61,479 bases of DNA from Rhodocyclus purpureus (GTDB lineage: Bacteria > Pseudomonadota > Gammaproteobacteria > Burkholderiales > Rhodocyclaceae): contig NZ_NHRX01000008.1 in assembly GCF_016653115.1 (NCBI RefSeq), positions 1-61,479 on the forward strand. Direction: 5' to 3'. Positions 1 to 8,582 of this stretch are shown piece by piece. A program made the translations under genes and the position numbers. The notes under the pieces were generated by a model. That model was given only the letters and a program-made list of their open reading frames with translations. It had not been told where the DNA came from and searched no databases. Within the stretch, counting starts at the first letter, position 1. Each line of letters starts with the position of its first letter.

Positions 1-30
1 ATGGCGCTCGACGGGCAAATTGCGTCCTGA
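1..30 (+). CDS. IS5-family transposase, last nine codons (partial)
   Basis: The frame beginning at base 1 encodes MALDGQIAS and a TGA stop. Apart from the first residue this equals the C-terminus (ALDGQIAS) of the full transposase at 867-1847. The ATG at base 1 is internal to the gene, not a start. Whether the missing upstream part is intact cannot be judged from here. Confidence 0.8.
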   Translation: MALDGQIAS

Positions 31-176
31 GCGCGGGAAATGGGGCGAAAAAGGGCTGAAAAGCACGGATTCAGGGGGAAAAATCGGAAAATTGACCGAT
101 AATTTGCTTAAAAAATAGGCAATCGCGAAATTTGCGAGGCTCACCGGCTCAGATTGGCGCTTTATTCAGCGTTTCC
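1..176 (+). mobile_element. IS5-family insertion sequence, 3' end only (copy 1)
   Basis: The first 176 bases align with the last ~173 bases of the complete IS5-family element at 775-1993, at roughly 90% identity by eye, including the end of the transposase frame, the 3' untranslated tail and the terminal inverted repeat. The element ends with TTCAGCGTTTCC at 176 and is followed by TTAG, which fits the YTAR target of the IS5 group. The rest lies left of the window. Substitutions relative to the second copy show that the two insertions are not a fresh duplication. Confidence 0.85.
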
Positions 177-744
177 TTAGCGTCTTTTTCTGCGTCCAAT
201 GGACAAGAATGTGCTGTCCGCCGTCAATCCAGCATCCATACCCACCAATGTCATACAGCTTGTGTGTGAAACTGGCTTTCTTGCCGCCGGTTTTGCACGG
301 TTCGTCCTCCAACGTGACGTCCGTGTCAGCCATGTCGATTCGATAAGTCTTCTTTGTCGCCGGTGGTGCCGCCATTTTGGGGGCTGTGCTAGATGATGGT
401 TTATCACTTTCTGGTGCCTTTAATTGCGAGTTGTGCAACACCGTCTCGCGCACTATTCCATCGTCAAAGCTTTTTACGGCGATCCAGATATTGCCGTCGA
501 TTCGAGCAATCCAGCACCCTGTTCCATATGGTCTGGTTCCACTAGGAGTTTCAAGGTTCGCAATCACAGCGCTAGGATGGCTACCTGCACCTTCGCATTC
601 TGGCAAACGGGATCTTTCCATGTAGAACTCGAGAACAGAAAACCCACCGGACAACGGAATCCTGGCAACATAATCTGGTCCGGCGAATGCTGGGAATGCG
701 ATTGTTGCAAATGTAGCCGCAGCAGCAAGCGAGATACGTTTCAT
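166..744 (-). CDS. Secreted protein with two GCW-type repeats; 3' end cut by an IS
   Basis: This 192-residue protein starts at 744 behind AAAGGG and opens with a Sec-type signal peptide (MKRISLAAAATFATIAFPAFA, predicted cleavage after AFA), so it should be exported. The mature part has two similar modules joined by a Pro/Ser/Lys-rich linker near residues 110-130. Each has an early Cys, then a GCW motif (YGTGCWIARIDGNIWI and GGYGCWIDGGQHILVHW), suggesting an internal duplication with one disulfide per module. I do not recognise the family. The last codons and the stop lie inside the terminal repeat of the IS ending at 176, so the natural C-terminus has probably been replaced. IS5-type elements lie on both sides. 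Confidence 0.7.
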   Translation of the reverse strand: MKRISLAAAATFATIAFPAFAGPDYVARIPLSGGFSVLEFYMERSRLPECEGAGSHPSAVIANLETPSGTRPYGTGCWIARIDGNIWIAVKSFDDGIVRETVLHNSQLKAPESDKPSSSTAPKMAAPPATKKTYRIDMADTDVTLEDEPCKTGGKKASFTHKLYDIGGYGCWIDGGQHILVHWTQKKTLRKR

Positions 745-774
745 AATTGCCCTTTGGTAAGTATTTCACACTAA

Positions 775-791
775 GGAAGCGCTGATTCAAT
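775..791 (+). repeat. IS5-family left terminal inverted repeat
   Basis: GGAAGCGCTGATTCAAT pairs imperfectly with the right end at 1977-1993 and directly follows the CTAA target duplication. Confidence 0.85.
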
Positions 792-866
792 CGAAACCAG
801 CCGGCGCCTGCCGTCGGCAGCCGCTCTTTGAGATAATGACGACCTGCTTCCCGCTCGTAGCCGACC

Positions 867-1847
867 ATGCAATCGACCTTCTCCGAACTTGAGTACAGCG
901 CCAAGAAGAAGCTGACGCGTCGAGACCGGTTTCTGGCCGAGATCGAGGCATTGACGCCGTGGTCGGAACTGCTGGAAGCGCTGAAGCCGTGCTATCCGAA
1001 GGGTGAACGCGGTCGGCCGCCGATTGGCTTGGAGCGGATGCTGCGCCTGTACGTGGTGCAGCAGTGCTTCAGTCTTTCCGACGAAGGGGCTGAAGACGCG
1101 CTCTACGACAGCCAGGCGATCCGCCGGTTTGTTGGCATCGACCTTGCACGCGAAGCGGCCCCGGATGCGACGACGCTGCTCAAGTTCCGTCGGCGCCTGG
1201 AAAAGAACAATCTCACCAAGACCATCTTCGAGACCATCAACGGACACCTTGCGAACAAGGGACTGCTGCTCAAGGAAGGCACGATCGTCGACGCGACGAT
1301 CATCGCCGCCCCGCCCTCGGTGAAGAACAAGAAGAAGGAGCGGGACCCGGACATGCACCAGGCGAAGAAGGGCAATCAGTGGCACTTCGGCATGAAGGCG
1401 CACATTGGTGTCGACGCCGAAACGGGTGTCGTGCATACGGTGGTCGGCACGGCGGCCAACGTCAACGATGTCACCCAGACGCATGCGTTGCTGCACGGGG
1501 AAGAGAAGGCCGTTCATGCTGACGCCGGCTACATCGGTGTCGAGAAGCGGGAGGAAAACCTGGACACGTCCGTGACCTGGCATGTCGCCATGAAGCCCGG
1601 CAAGCGGAAGATTCTGCCTGACTCGCCGCTCGGCAAGCTGCTCAACGAGATCGAAAAGGCCAAGGCGAGCATCCGTGCGAAGGTCGAGCATCCGTTCCAT
1701 GTCGTGAAGAACCTCTTCAAGCACCGGAAGGCGCGTTACCGTGGTCTGGAAAAGAACACGGCGCAGCTCTACTCGCTGTTCGGCTTCGCCAACCTGCTCA
1801 TCGCCAAGAAGCGCCTCACGGCGCTCGACGGGCAAATTGCGTCCTGA
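867..1847 (+). CDS. IS5-family DDE transposase
   Basis: A 326-residue transposase, the normal full length for the IS5 family. The N-terminal third is the helical DNA-binding part typical of IS5 transposases (GRPPIGLERMLRLYVVQQ). The RNase H-like core carries the DDE triad: Asp142 in IVDATII, Asp219 in HADAGYIG and Glu274 in RAKVEHPF, where the following residues form the family signature around the glutamate. No frameshift or early stop is seen. It binds the terminal repeats at 775-791 and 1977-1993 and catalyses cut-and-paste movement into YTAR sites. The ATG at 867 is the only start that gives the usual N-terminus. Confidence 0.95.
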   Translation: MQSTFSELEYSAKKKLTRRDRFLAEIEALTPWSELLEALKPCYPKGERGRPPIGLERMLRLYVVQQCFSLSDEGAEDALYDSQAIRRFVGIDLAREAAPDATTLLKFRRRLEKNNLTKTIFETINGHLANKGLLLKEGTIVDATIIAAPPSVKNKKKERDPDMHQAKKGNQWHFGMKAHIGVDAETGVVHTVVGTAANVNDVTQTHALLHGEEKAVHADAGYIGVEKREENLDTSVTWHVAMKPGKRKILPDSPLGKLLNEIEKAKASIRAKVEHPFHVVKNLFKHRKARYRGLEKNTAQLYSLFGFANLLIAKKRLTALDGQIAS

Positions 1848-1976
1848 GCGCGGGAAATGGGGTGAAAAAGGGCTGAAAAGCACGGATTTGGGGGCAGAAA
1901 TCGGTAAATTGACCGATAATTTGATCAAAAAATAGGTAATCGCGAAATTAGCGAGGCTCACCGACTCAGATTAGCG

Positions 1977-1993
1977 CTTTATTCAGCGTTTCC
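1977..1993 (+). repeat. IS5-family right terminal inverted repeat
   Basis: CTTTATTCAGCGTTTCC is the imperfect inverse of the left end. The CTAA target duplication follows at 1994-1997. Copy 1 ends with a matching sequence at 176. Confidence 0.85.
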
Positions 1994-2013
1994 CTAACGG
2001 GATGCAAACAGCC

Positions 2014-2580
2014 TCAGCGCTTGCGCTGCCCTTCTTCCTGGCCAGCGTCCACTGTGCCCGGCACAACGTAGCCAGGCGGCGGCTCCATCGATGAATTTAG
2101 GATGCCGCCATACGGGCTGAAGAGATCCCATTGCGAGAGGTCGTCTTTGTAGTCATGGAAAGCCGATGGAATCCAGCGCTGGCTGATAGCGCGCTCTAAG
2201 AGCACTAGCCAGCTTTCCATCTCCGGCGAGACGTCGCCCGCGCACATCGCCTTCATATCATCCGGAACGCTGCGCATGATGGCCCGCGCCAGGCCCTTCG
2301 GGCTGATGCTCCGGCGCACCCTTCCGCCGTGGTGGTCTTGCAAGAACTTGCCGGCCGATCCAGACGAGTAGCGGTAGAAGCCCTTCTGCGGCTGGCCGGC
2401 CGGGTGGAATTCGCACCGCCAATAGCACCCGCTTGGCGCGGTATAGGGCAGGATCGCCATCCTTCCGTAACCGTTCCGGATCAGCCACACCCCAGCGCGC
2501 AGCACCGTCTCACAATCCCAAAACATCACGTCTTCCGGACTGTGAGGCTCGCCTTCGTACATCACTTCGTCTTCGGTCAT
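2014..2580 (-). CDS. Hypothetical protein of an accessory region
   Basis: A 188-residue acidic protein with no signal peptide, membrane segment or motif I recognise. It is rich in aromatic residues (WRCEFHPAG, QWDLFSPYGG) and has three cysteines that form no obvious metal-binding cluster. The ATG at 2580 is the first start in a long open frame, and codon use is weaker than in the core genes further right. The gene faces away from the coiled-coil gene at 2808. Its position between an IS and phage-like genes suggests a horizontally acquired gene. No function is assigned. Confidence 0.55.
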   Translation of the reverse strand: MTEDEVMYEGEPHSPEDVMFWDCETVLRAGVWLIRNGYGRMAILPYTAPSGCYWRCEFHPAGQPQKGFYRYSSGSAGKFLQDHHGGRVRRSISPKGLARAIMRSVPDDMKAMCAGDVSPEMESWLVLLERAISQRWIPSAFHDYKDDLSQWDLFSPYGGILNSSMEPPPGYVVPGTVDAGQEEGQRKR

Positions 2581-2807
2581 GCGCTCTCCTGCTTACTCAT
2601 GCAAGGCGACTGCCGCTCTGACCACGAGTTGCAGTGTTTCGGGTTAATGACTGGCTGAGCTGCATCGTCTGCCATGGGTTGGCTGTGGTGCTTAATTTTC
2701 CCCCTGTTTTTTCCTGTTTTTTGCTCGCTCAGGCGGTAGTGACAACAGACTGAAGATGTCGAGACGCCACGTCGCGACGACAAGATCATAGTCCATTTGG
2801 AGAAAAA

Positions 2808-3641
2808 ATGATGAGCCAAGCCAACACCATTGCAATACTGAACGAACAACTCGCCGCCGCCAATGCAGCGCTGGAAGAAGCGCTGGCAAACGGTGGTGAT
2901 ACCGCCGTCGCTCGCTACCAGATCGGCTTGATCGAGGCCGAAATCGCTGCTGCCGTTCGCAGCCAGCGCGAAAAGCAGGCCGACGCCGAGCGTGCCGAGC
3001 AGGCTGCAATCGACGCAGCAACCGCTGAACTGACTACCAAGACGCACAGCATCACGGTCGACGCAGCCGCTGTGCCGGGCCTTGCCGAACTGGCTGGCGA
3101 ACTGACCGAGGTTCAGGAAGATCCCGAAATTGCTTGGGCTGCGCGTGAGGTCGCCAAAGCCCGCGCCGCCCTGGAGTTTGCCGAATCTGATTACCACCCC
3201 TATGCCGAGAAAGCCTCCAACTTCGGCGCCCGCCTTGCTGAGAAGCGCGCCGCCTCCGACGAAATTCGCAAGCGCCGCCTAGCTGGTGATGAGCGCGATA
3301 CTGACGCGGCCGACATGGCGATGCTGGCGGCCGATGTCGAATCACTGACCGAACTGCACAATGGCGCGCTGTCTGCCGCCGCTGCTCAGGATGGCCGCCA
3401 GGCTGCACGCGCTACCCTGGCTCAGGCTGAATCGCTGCTGGAAGGTCGCCGCAAGCGCCTCGCCTTTGAGGCCGCCCGCAATCGCTTGGCGGAGGCTGAG
3501 CGCGTGTATCTCGCTGCCTGGAACAATGCTACTGAAGCTGGCCGCGCTATCGGCAAGCATTCCCCGTGGCTTGAATTCCCGGCATCCAACGAGATGCGCC
3601 GGGCGGTGACCGGCTCTGTCGTCGGCATGCGTGGTCTGTGA
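2808..3641 (+). CDS. Alanine/glutamate-rich coiled-coil protein, probably phage-derived
   Basis: A 277-residue soluble protein whose composition (Ala, Glu, Arg, Lys with heptad-like spacing) indicates long coiled coils over about residues 5-75 and 105-240. The C-terminus is a short non-helical tail. The start is ATGATG at 2808, preceded by GGAG seven bases upstream. No catalytic motif is visible. It lies one operon step before a DUF5681 protein, which in many genomes sits beside phage packaging genes, so a phage structural or scaffold-like role is possible but unproven. It overlaps no other convincing gene. Confidence 0.65.
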   Translation: MMSQANTIAILNEQLAAANAALEEALANGGDTAVARYQIGLIEAEIAAAVRSQREKQADAERAEQAAIDAATAELTTKTHSITVDAAAVPGLAELAGELTEVQEDPEIAWAAREVAKARAALEFAESDYHPYAEKASNFGARLAEKRAASDEIRKRRLAGDERDTDAADMAMLAADVESLTELHNGALSAAAAQDGRQAARATLAQAESLLEGRRKRLAFEAARNRLAEAERVYLAAWNNATEAGRAIGKHSPWLEFPASNEMRRAVTGSVVGMRGL

Positions 3642-3652
3642 GGATGGACGCC

Positions 3653-3907
3653 ATGTCCGAGACGCGTGAATCGCAAGGCCGGTTTCCTGCAGGTCGCTCC
3701 GGCAACCCAGTCGGCCGGCCTCGCGGCGCCACTCCGGCCAAGACGTTGCAGAAGCTACTTGTCGCCGATGGTGCACAACTGATCCAGCGTGCGTTTGCTC
3801 GTGCGCACGATTCCGACGTGGTTCTGGCCTCCGTAGTCAATCTGATTGCCGCCGCCGAGGTGGCGACGGCTCTGGCAGGCGCGATGGCCAAGGCCAAGCC
3901 CGATTAA
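3653..3907 (+). CDS. DUF5681 domain small protein
   Basis: An 84-residue protein whose N-terminal half matches the DUF5681 signature (GRFPAGRSGNPVGRPRGAT), a short basic segment found in phage and mobile-element proteins, often near small terminase genes. The C-terminal half is an alanine-rich helix. I chose ATG 3653 because AGGA sits eight bases upstream. The ATG at 3644 in the same frame lacks a ribosome site. It follows the coiled-coil gene with 11 bases between stop and start, so the two are probably co-transcribed. A terminator follows at 3941. The biochemical role of DUF5681 is not known to me. Confidence 0.7.
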   Translation: MSETRESQGRFPAGRSGNPVGRPRGATPAKTLQKLLVADGAQLIQRAFARAHDSDVVLASVVNLIAAAEVATALAGAMAKAKPD

Positions 3908-3940
3908 CTATGGCTCGCCGCCTTGCTCCGGCGGCATTTC

Positions 3941-3976
3941 CCCGGCGGGTGGATTCCTGCCTGCCGGGTCTTTTTT
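3941..3976 (+). terminator. Rho-independent terminator after the DUF5681 gene
   Basis: A GC-rich hairpin (CCCGGCGGG paired with CCTGCCGGG with one mismatch) is followed by TCTTTTTT. It ends the 2808-3907 transcription unit just before the ribosome site of the next gene at 3977-3980. Confidence 0.75.
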
Positions 3977-3988
3977 GGAGGCTAGTAG

Positions 3989-4354
3989 ATGAACGATGAA
4001 CTATTTCGGCAGCATTGCCGGGCGATTGAGCAAGGTGAATTCGCGGAGGTGTTCCGGCGGCTGCGCCGGGCATTCGGGCCGAAGCCTCGCATGGTGTTGG
4101 CAAAGTCAGTGCTGGTCAAGGCTGTGAAGCCAAAAGCGACGAAGCCGGCCAAGCCCGCCCCCAAGCCGGCGCTTGTAGTGGTCCGCACCCAGCAAGAGCC
4201 GAGCGACCGCGAACTGCTCGGCGCGATCAGCGACGCATGCGCCCGTGGCTGGATCTCCGGTACCGATGGCTTGGCTGCACAGCGCCTGCTTGAGCAGGGC
4301 CAGCCGCTGCCCAAGTCGGTGCGGGCGGCGATTCTGGGGCGCGGTCGGAAGTAA
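3989..4354 (+). CDS. Hypothetical basic protein
   Basis: A 121-residue protein with pI clearly on the basic side. Residues 1-30 and 70-120 look helical and are separated by a Lys/Pro/Ala linker (KPKATKPAKPAPKPA) of the sort that tethers two small domains. The ATG at 3989 has GGAG eight bases upstream. A strong hairpin lies directly after the stop. I recognise no family. Its location suggests mobile-element cargo. Confidence 0.6.
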   Translation: MNDELFRQHCRAIEQGEFAEVFRRLRRAFGPKPRMVLAKSVLVKAVKPKATKPAKPAPKPALVVVRTQQEPSDRELLGAISDACARGWISGTDGLAAQRLLEQGQPLPKSVRAAILGRGRK

Positions 4355-4355
4355 C

Positions 4356-4391
4356 ACAAGGGCGGCGCCACGGTAGGCGCCCTTTGTTTTT
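4356..4391 (+). terminator. Terminator between convergent genes
   Basis: ACAAGGGCG pairs with CGCCCTTTGT across a 13-base loop and is followed by TTTTT on the plus strand. It lies between the stop at 4354 and the stop of the minus-strand gene at 4390, where it can serve the plus-strand gene and probably both. Confidence 0.75.
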
Positions 4392-5220
4392 AGCAGCAGC
4401 CGCCAGAGCATCGGACGTGGATGCCATCCAGCGCTCGGTAGGCGTGCACCATGCCTTGCCCGCACTGGCCGCAAGCGAATGATGTTTGGTGCCAGTCGAC
4501 GCCCAACTCGTCACCTTCGCCGCTGATTTCAAGCCAAAGCACAACAAGCGCTGGGGGCATGAGCAGGGCCGGCATTGTCACTGGTGCAGGCACGTCGCCG
4601 GGGTGGAGTCGGTCGAGGGCGAGGTACTCGATGTGGCCACCAATCTCCAGTTCGAGCAGCACTCGGCCTCTCTCGTCGCGGTACTCAAACTGCTGGCGCT
4701 CGGCATTCCAGACGCTGCGGCCTGGCTGCTTGTCGCTCAGACGCAAGCCAGCGCGAACGGCGCGTGCCATGCTCTCGGCAAAGTGCTGACCATCGAATAA
4801 CCGCCAGCCTTGGCTTCCGTCGCTGCTGAGCACCCCGACGCGGTGTGGGTGCGGATCAACGTAATCGCGCAACGGATTTCCGCGTGCGTTGTACCCTCGC
4901 TTTGCCTCAGCGGCACGGTTGAAACAGCTCGGACAAATCTCGCCTCCGATCATGCGAGTTGCCGGCCGACCGCACCTGACGCAAACGGGGGCGCGCTCTG
5001 GCTGTCTTGCTGTATCCTGCAGCTCCGGGTGGTGCTCAGCGTGGTGCTGGCGGCCGATTGGACAGCGCTTGCAGGTGATGAGCCTCTCCATGTCCGGATC
5101 CATGGCGCGCTGCCAGCGGTCTGCACATGCTCCGGTGTCGAGAAGGGCGCGGAGGTTTGTGCACTCGAAATGTCGTTGCCCTGGCACCAGGTCAGTGCGG
5201 TACTCGACGGACACACGCAT
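4390..5220 (-). CDS. Multi-zinc-ribbon hypothetical protein
   Basis: A 276-residue soluble protein with several cysteine pairs that look like zinc ribbons: CKRC near residue 50, CVRC ... CPSC near residues 80-105, and CGQC with a closing CSGGCC at the very C-terminus. The middle (about residues 120-235) is a non-cysteine domain (GWRLFDGQHFAESMARAV). I know no named family with this arrangement. The start at 5220 lies two bases after the stop of the upstream ribbon-helix-helix gene, so translation is probably coupled. Zinc ribbons beside a DNA-binding regulator suggest a nucleic-acid-related role, but this is inference only. Confidence 0.6.
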   Translation of the reverse strand: MRVSVEYRTDLVPGQRHFECTNLRALLDTGACADRWQRAMDPDMERLITCKRCPIGRQHHAEHHPELQDTARQPERAPVCVRCGRPATRMIGGEICPSCFNRAAEAKRGYNARGNPLRDYVDPHPHRVGVLSSDGSQGWRLFDGQHFAESMARAVRAGLRLSDKQPGRSVWNAERQQFEYRDERGRVLLELEIGGHIEYLALDRLHPGDVPAPVTMPALLMPPALVVLWLEISGEGDELGVDWHQTSFACGQCGQGMVHAYRALDGIHVRCSGGCC

Positions 5221-5222
5221 CT

Positions 5223-5624
5223 TCAGGTCTCCACCGCAAAGGCGCAGGCCCGAATACGGGCGTCTGCATTGTCGCCCTCGGGCTGCTGCGAGGCTGTAGG
5301 CGTGTTTTCCGGGGGCGCTGGCGTGTTGGTATTGCTGGCAGTCTGATCAGGCGCTTTGGCTCGCCCCTGTGGTGTCGGGCGGGAGATGACGCAGGCGGGT
5401 GGTTGGGCTGCGGCCTTGCTAACCGCCAAGCGGCCGGCCAGCAGGCCATCTGCCGCATGGACGGCCAGCTCGAGAAACTGGCGCTGGGTCTTGCGATGTT
5501 TTTTGCTCAAGCGACGAATGTTGCTGATCGTATCCCGGCTGAGTTCTATCGTTAGCCTGGTAACGTCGCTCGCCCGCTGCTTCGCCCGGTGTCGTGCAAC
5601 CCGCGTTGCCACTGATTCGGCCAT
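5223..5624 (-). CDS. Ribbon-helix-helix-like DNA-binding protein
   Basis: A 133-residue protein. Residues 1-57 hold a basic start (ATRVARHRAKQRA), a beta strand TRLTIELS, then two helices (DTISNIRRLSKKHRKTQRQFLELAVHAA), the order seen in CopG/MetJ-type dimeric repressors. The remaining ~75 residues are low-complexity Pro/Ala/Thr/Gln-rich and probably disordered. AAGGGA precedes the ATG at 5624. The gene is followed at once by the zinc-ribbon gene and preceded by a possible 26-codon gene on the same strand. A role as autoregulator of this small operon is plausible. No toxin partner is evident. Confidence 0.65.
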   Translation of the reverse strand: MAESVATRVARHRAKQRASDVTRLTIELSRDTISNIRRLSKKHRKTQRQFLELAVHAADGLLAGRLAVSKAAAQPPACVISRPTPQGRAKAPDQTASNTNTPAPPENTPTASQQPEGDNADARIRACAFAVET

Positions 5625-5708
5625 GTTGAAATCCCTTGTCGCTGTTGATGATAGAGCGATGGTCGTTTCACGACTTGCGGGGGTGGTAACGTTCTGATGG
5701 TAACGCGG

Positions 5709-5789
5709 CTAATGGCCGGGCTTTCGGCGCTTCCAAGTGCGCTTCTGCCGGCGGCCGGTGCGGCTCGGCTTCTGGTACTGGTCGGTCAT
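5709..5789 (-). CDS. Possible 26-residue arginine/lysine-rich peptide
   Basis: A 26-codon frame on the minus strand opens with ATG ACC GAC CAG, ends with TAG, and has a near-ideal AGGAGG five bases before the ATG. The product (MTDQYQKPSRTGRRQKRTWK and six further residues) is extremely basic. Such peptides can bind nucleic acid or be annotation noise. The Shine-Dalgarno site and its place at the head of the 5624-4390 gene pair are the only support. No homology is claimed. Confidence 0.4.
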   Translation of the reverse strand: MTDQYQKPSRTGRRQKRTWKRRKPGH

Positions 5790-5888
5790 GAGGGCCTCCT
5801 GCTCAGAAAGCCCCTTATTCTGGCGTCACTCGCGGGGGCGGCAGATCGACGCTATGCTGAAGCGATCACACCAACTGGAGGTCGCCCC

Positions 5889-6095
5889 ATGCGCTACGTC
5901 ATTCTTGCCTTGCTGACCGCTGCCGCAGCGCCGACCTTTGCTGATTCAACCGCTGCTGCTGGGGCGTGCTACAGCATCTCCAATCCTGACCAACGGACGC
6001 TCTGCTTGGCGCGTGCCCACGGCAATTCTGGTTTGTGCTACTCCATCAAAGCCGCAGACCTTCGCGCTCAGTGCCTGGCTGAAGTGAAGAAGTGA
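5889..6095 (+). CDS. Small secreted cysteine-containing protein
   Basis: A 68-residue protein with a signal peptide (MRYVILALLTAAAAPTFA) and a ~50-residue mature part holding four cysteines in a spaced pattern (ACYSI, LCLA, LCYSI, QCLA). This looks like two copies of a C-x(n)-C unit and suggests two disulfides in the periplasm. ATG 5889 has GGAGG eight bases upstream, so the longer frame from 5697 is not the real start. The stop overlaps a possible GTG start of the next frame. I recognise the type (small tandem-Cys periplasmic proteins in phage-like regions) but no function. Confidence 0.65.
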   Translation: MRYVILALLTAAAAPTFADSTAAAGACYSISNPDQRTLCLARAHGNSGLCYSIKAADLRAQCLAEVKK

Positions 6096-6277
6096 TAGAG
6101 AAAGTTCGCGCCATGCTTGGCGACCTTGCCGTACTGGCTGCTCAGGTGGATCGCGACGAGCGGCGAATATTGGCCGCTGCGCTGGTCCGGCTGGGCGTCA
6201 CCGACGACGAGGAAGAGCGCCGGGTGCTGGGCGAGGTTATCGAGGGGGCGAGGGCGGCCCCTAGCGGAAGTATGTGA
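6092..6277 (+). CDS. Doubtful small hypothetical protein
   Basis: A 61-codon frame starting with GTG at 6092, overlapping the previous stop by four bases (GTGA), which suggests coupling. The product is a soluble, charged, mostly helical peptide (DRDERRILAAALVRLGV, DDEEERRVLGEVIEGA). No family is recognised and the start lacks its own ribosome site. It is the last frame before the tRNA boundary. Confidence 0.4.
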   Translation: MIEKVRAMLGDLAVLAAQVDRDERRILAAALVRLGVTDDEEERRVLGEVIEGARAAPSGSM

Positions 6278-6288
6278 TTGATCTGTCA

Positions 6289-6308
6289 GGGAGCAATATG
6301 GGAGCAAT
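6289..6308 (+). repeat. Two adjacent GGGAGCAAT direct repeats near the tRNA 3' end
   Basis: GGGAGCAAT occurs at 6289-6297 and 6300-6308, separated by two bases, about 57 bases outside the 3' end of the tRNA gene. Close direct repeats on the island side of a tRNA 3' end resemble integrase arm-type binding sites. This reading is inference. Confidence 0.4.
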
Positions 6309-6317
6309 GAGTCCAGA

Positions 6318-6348
6318 AAACCAAAAGGCCAACCCTAAGGGTTGGCCT
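6318..6348 (-). terminator. Terminator of the tRNA-Ile2 transcript
   Basis: AGGCCAACCCT and AGGGTTGGCCT form a perfect 11-base inverted repeat with a single central base (6326-6348). Read on the minus strand it is followed by TTTTGGTTTT. It lies 17 bases beyond the encoded CCA of the tRNA. Confidence 0.85.
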
Positions 6349-6364
6349 AAGTCTTTGGTTTTAT

Positions 6365-6441
6365 TGGTGGGCCCGCAGGGGTTCGAACCCTGGACCAAAG
6401 GATTATGAGTCCTCTGCTCTAACCGACTGAGCTACAGGCCC
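6365..6441 (-). tRNA. tRNA-Ile2 with CAT anticodon (lysidine-modified type)
   Basis: A complete 77-nt cloverleaf on the minus strand including encoded CCA: acceptor GGGCCTG/CGGGCCC, D arm with AGCTCAGTCGGTTAGAGC, anticodon loop ACTCATAATC with CAT, and T arm GGGTTCGAACCCC. A CAT anticodon could mean Met or Ile2. Pairs 4-69 and 5-68 are both C-G, which are known TilS recognition features of tRNA-Ile2, unlike elongator tRNA-Met. Position downstream of rpoD agrees with other betaproteobacteria as I recall them. The gene's 3' end faces the accessory region to the left, making it the likely attachment site of that island. Confidence 0.92.
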
Positions 6442-6497
6442 GAAAGCTTGATTCTAACGGCAGCGCTCACCTGGCGGCGAGCCTGCCTTCATGAGGG

Positions 6498-8477
<1,980 letters not shown>

Positions 8478-8582
8478 GACCAGTTTCCCCCGCTCGGGGT
8501 GAAGTTGGAAAAACCGCTAATTCTACCACAACTTAGCCCACATTCCGGGCTTCTGCCACGCAGCTGCTCAGGCTGCGCCCGT

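Larger units (their letters stand above)
775..1993 (+). mobile_element. Complete IS5-family insertion sequence (copy 2)
   Basis: A 1219-base element bounded by imperfect terminal inverted repeats (GGAAGCGCTGATTCAAT on the left, GGAAACGCTGAATAAAG read inward from the right). It is flanked by identical CTAA tetranucleotides at 771-774 and 1994-1997, the 4-base YTAR-type target duplication of the IS5 group. One transposase gene fills most of it. Intact ends, target duplication and open frame suggest a potentially active, fairly recent insertion. It sits 30 bases upstream of the secreted-protein gene start at 744 and may have replaced or donated a promoter there. Confidence 0.93.

Noticed and set aside
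1-1993. A composite transposon built by the two IS5-family copies
   Set aside because: The copies are diverged and copy 2 has its own 4-base target duplication, so they look like separate insertions. The left copy is not complete in view.
5697-6095. A 132-codon protein starting at 5697
   Set aside because: The signal peptide and GGAGG support the internal ATG at 5889. The upstream 64 codons overlap a minus-strand short frame and look non-coding.
6365-6441. Elongator tRNA-Met
   Set aside because: The CAT anticodon is shared, but C4-G69 and C5-G68 pairs match tRNA-Ile2 recognised by TilS.
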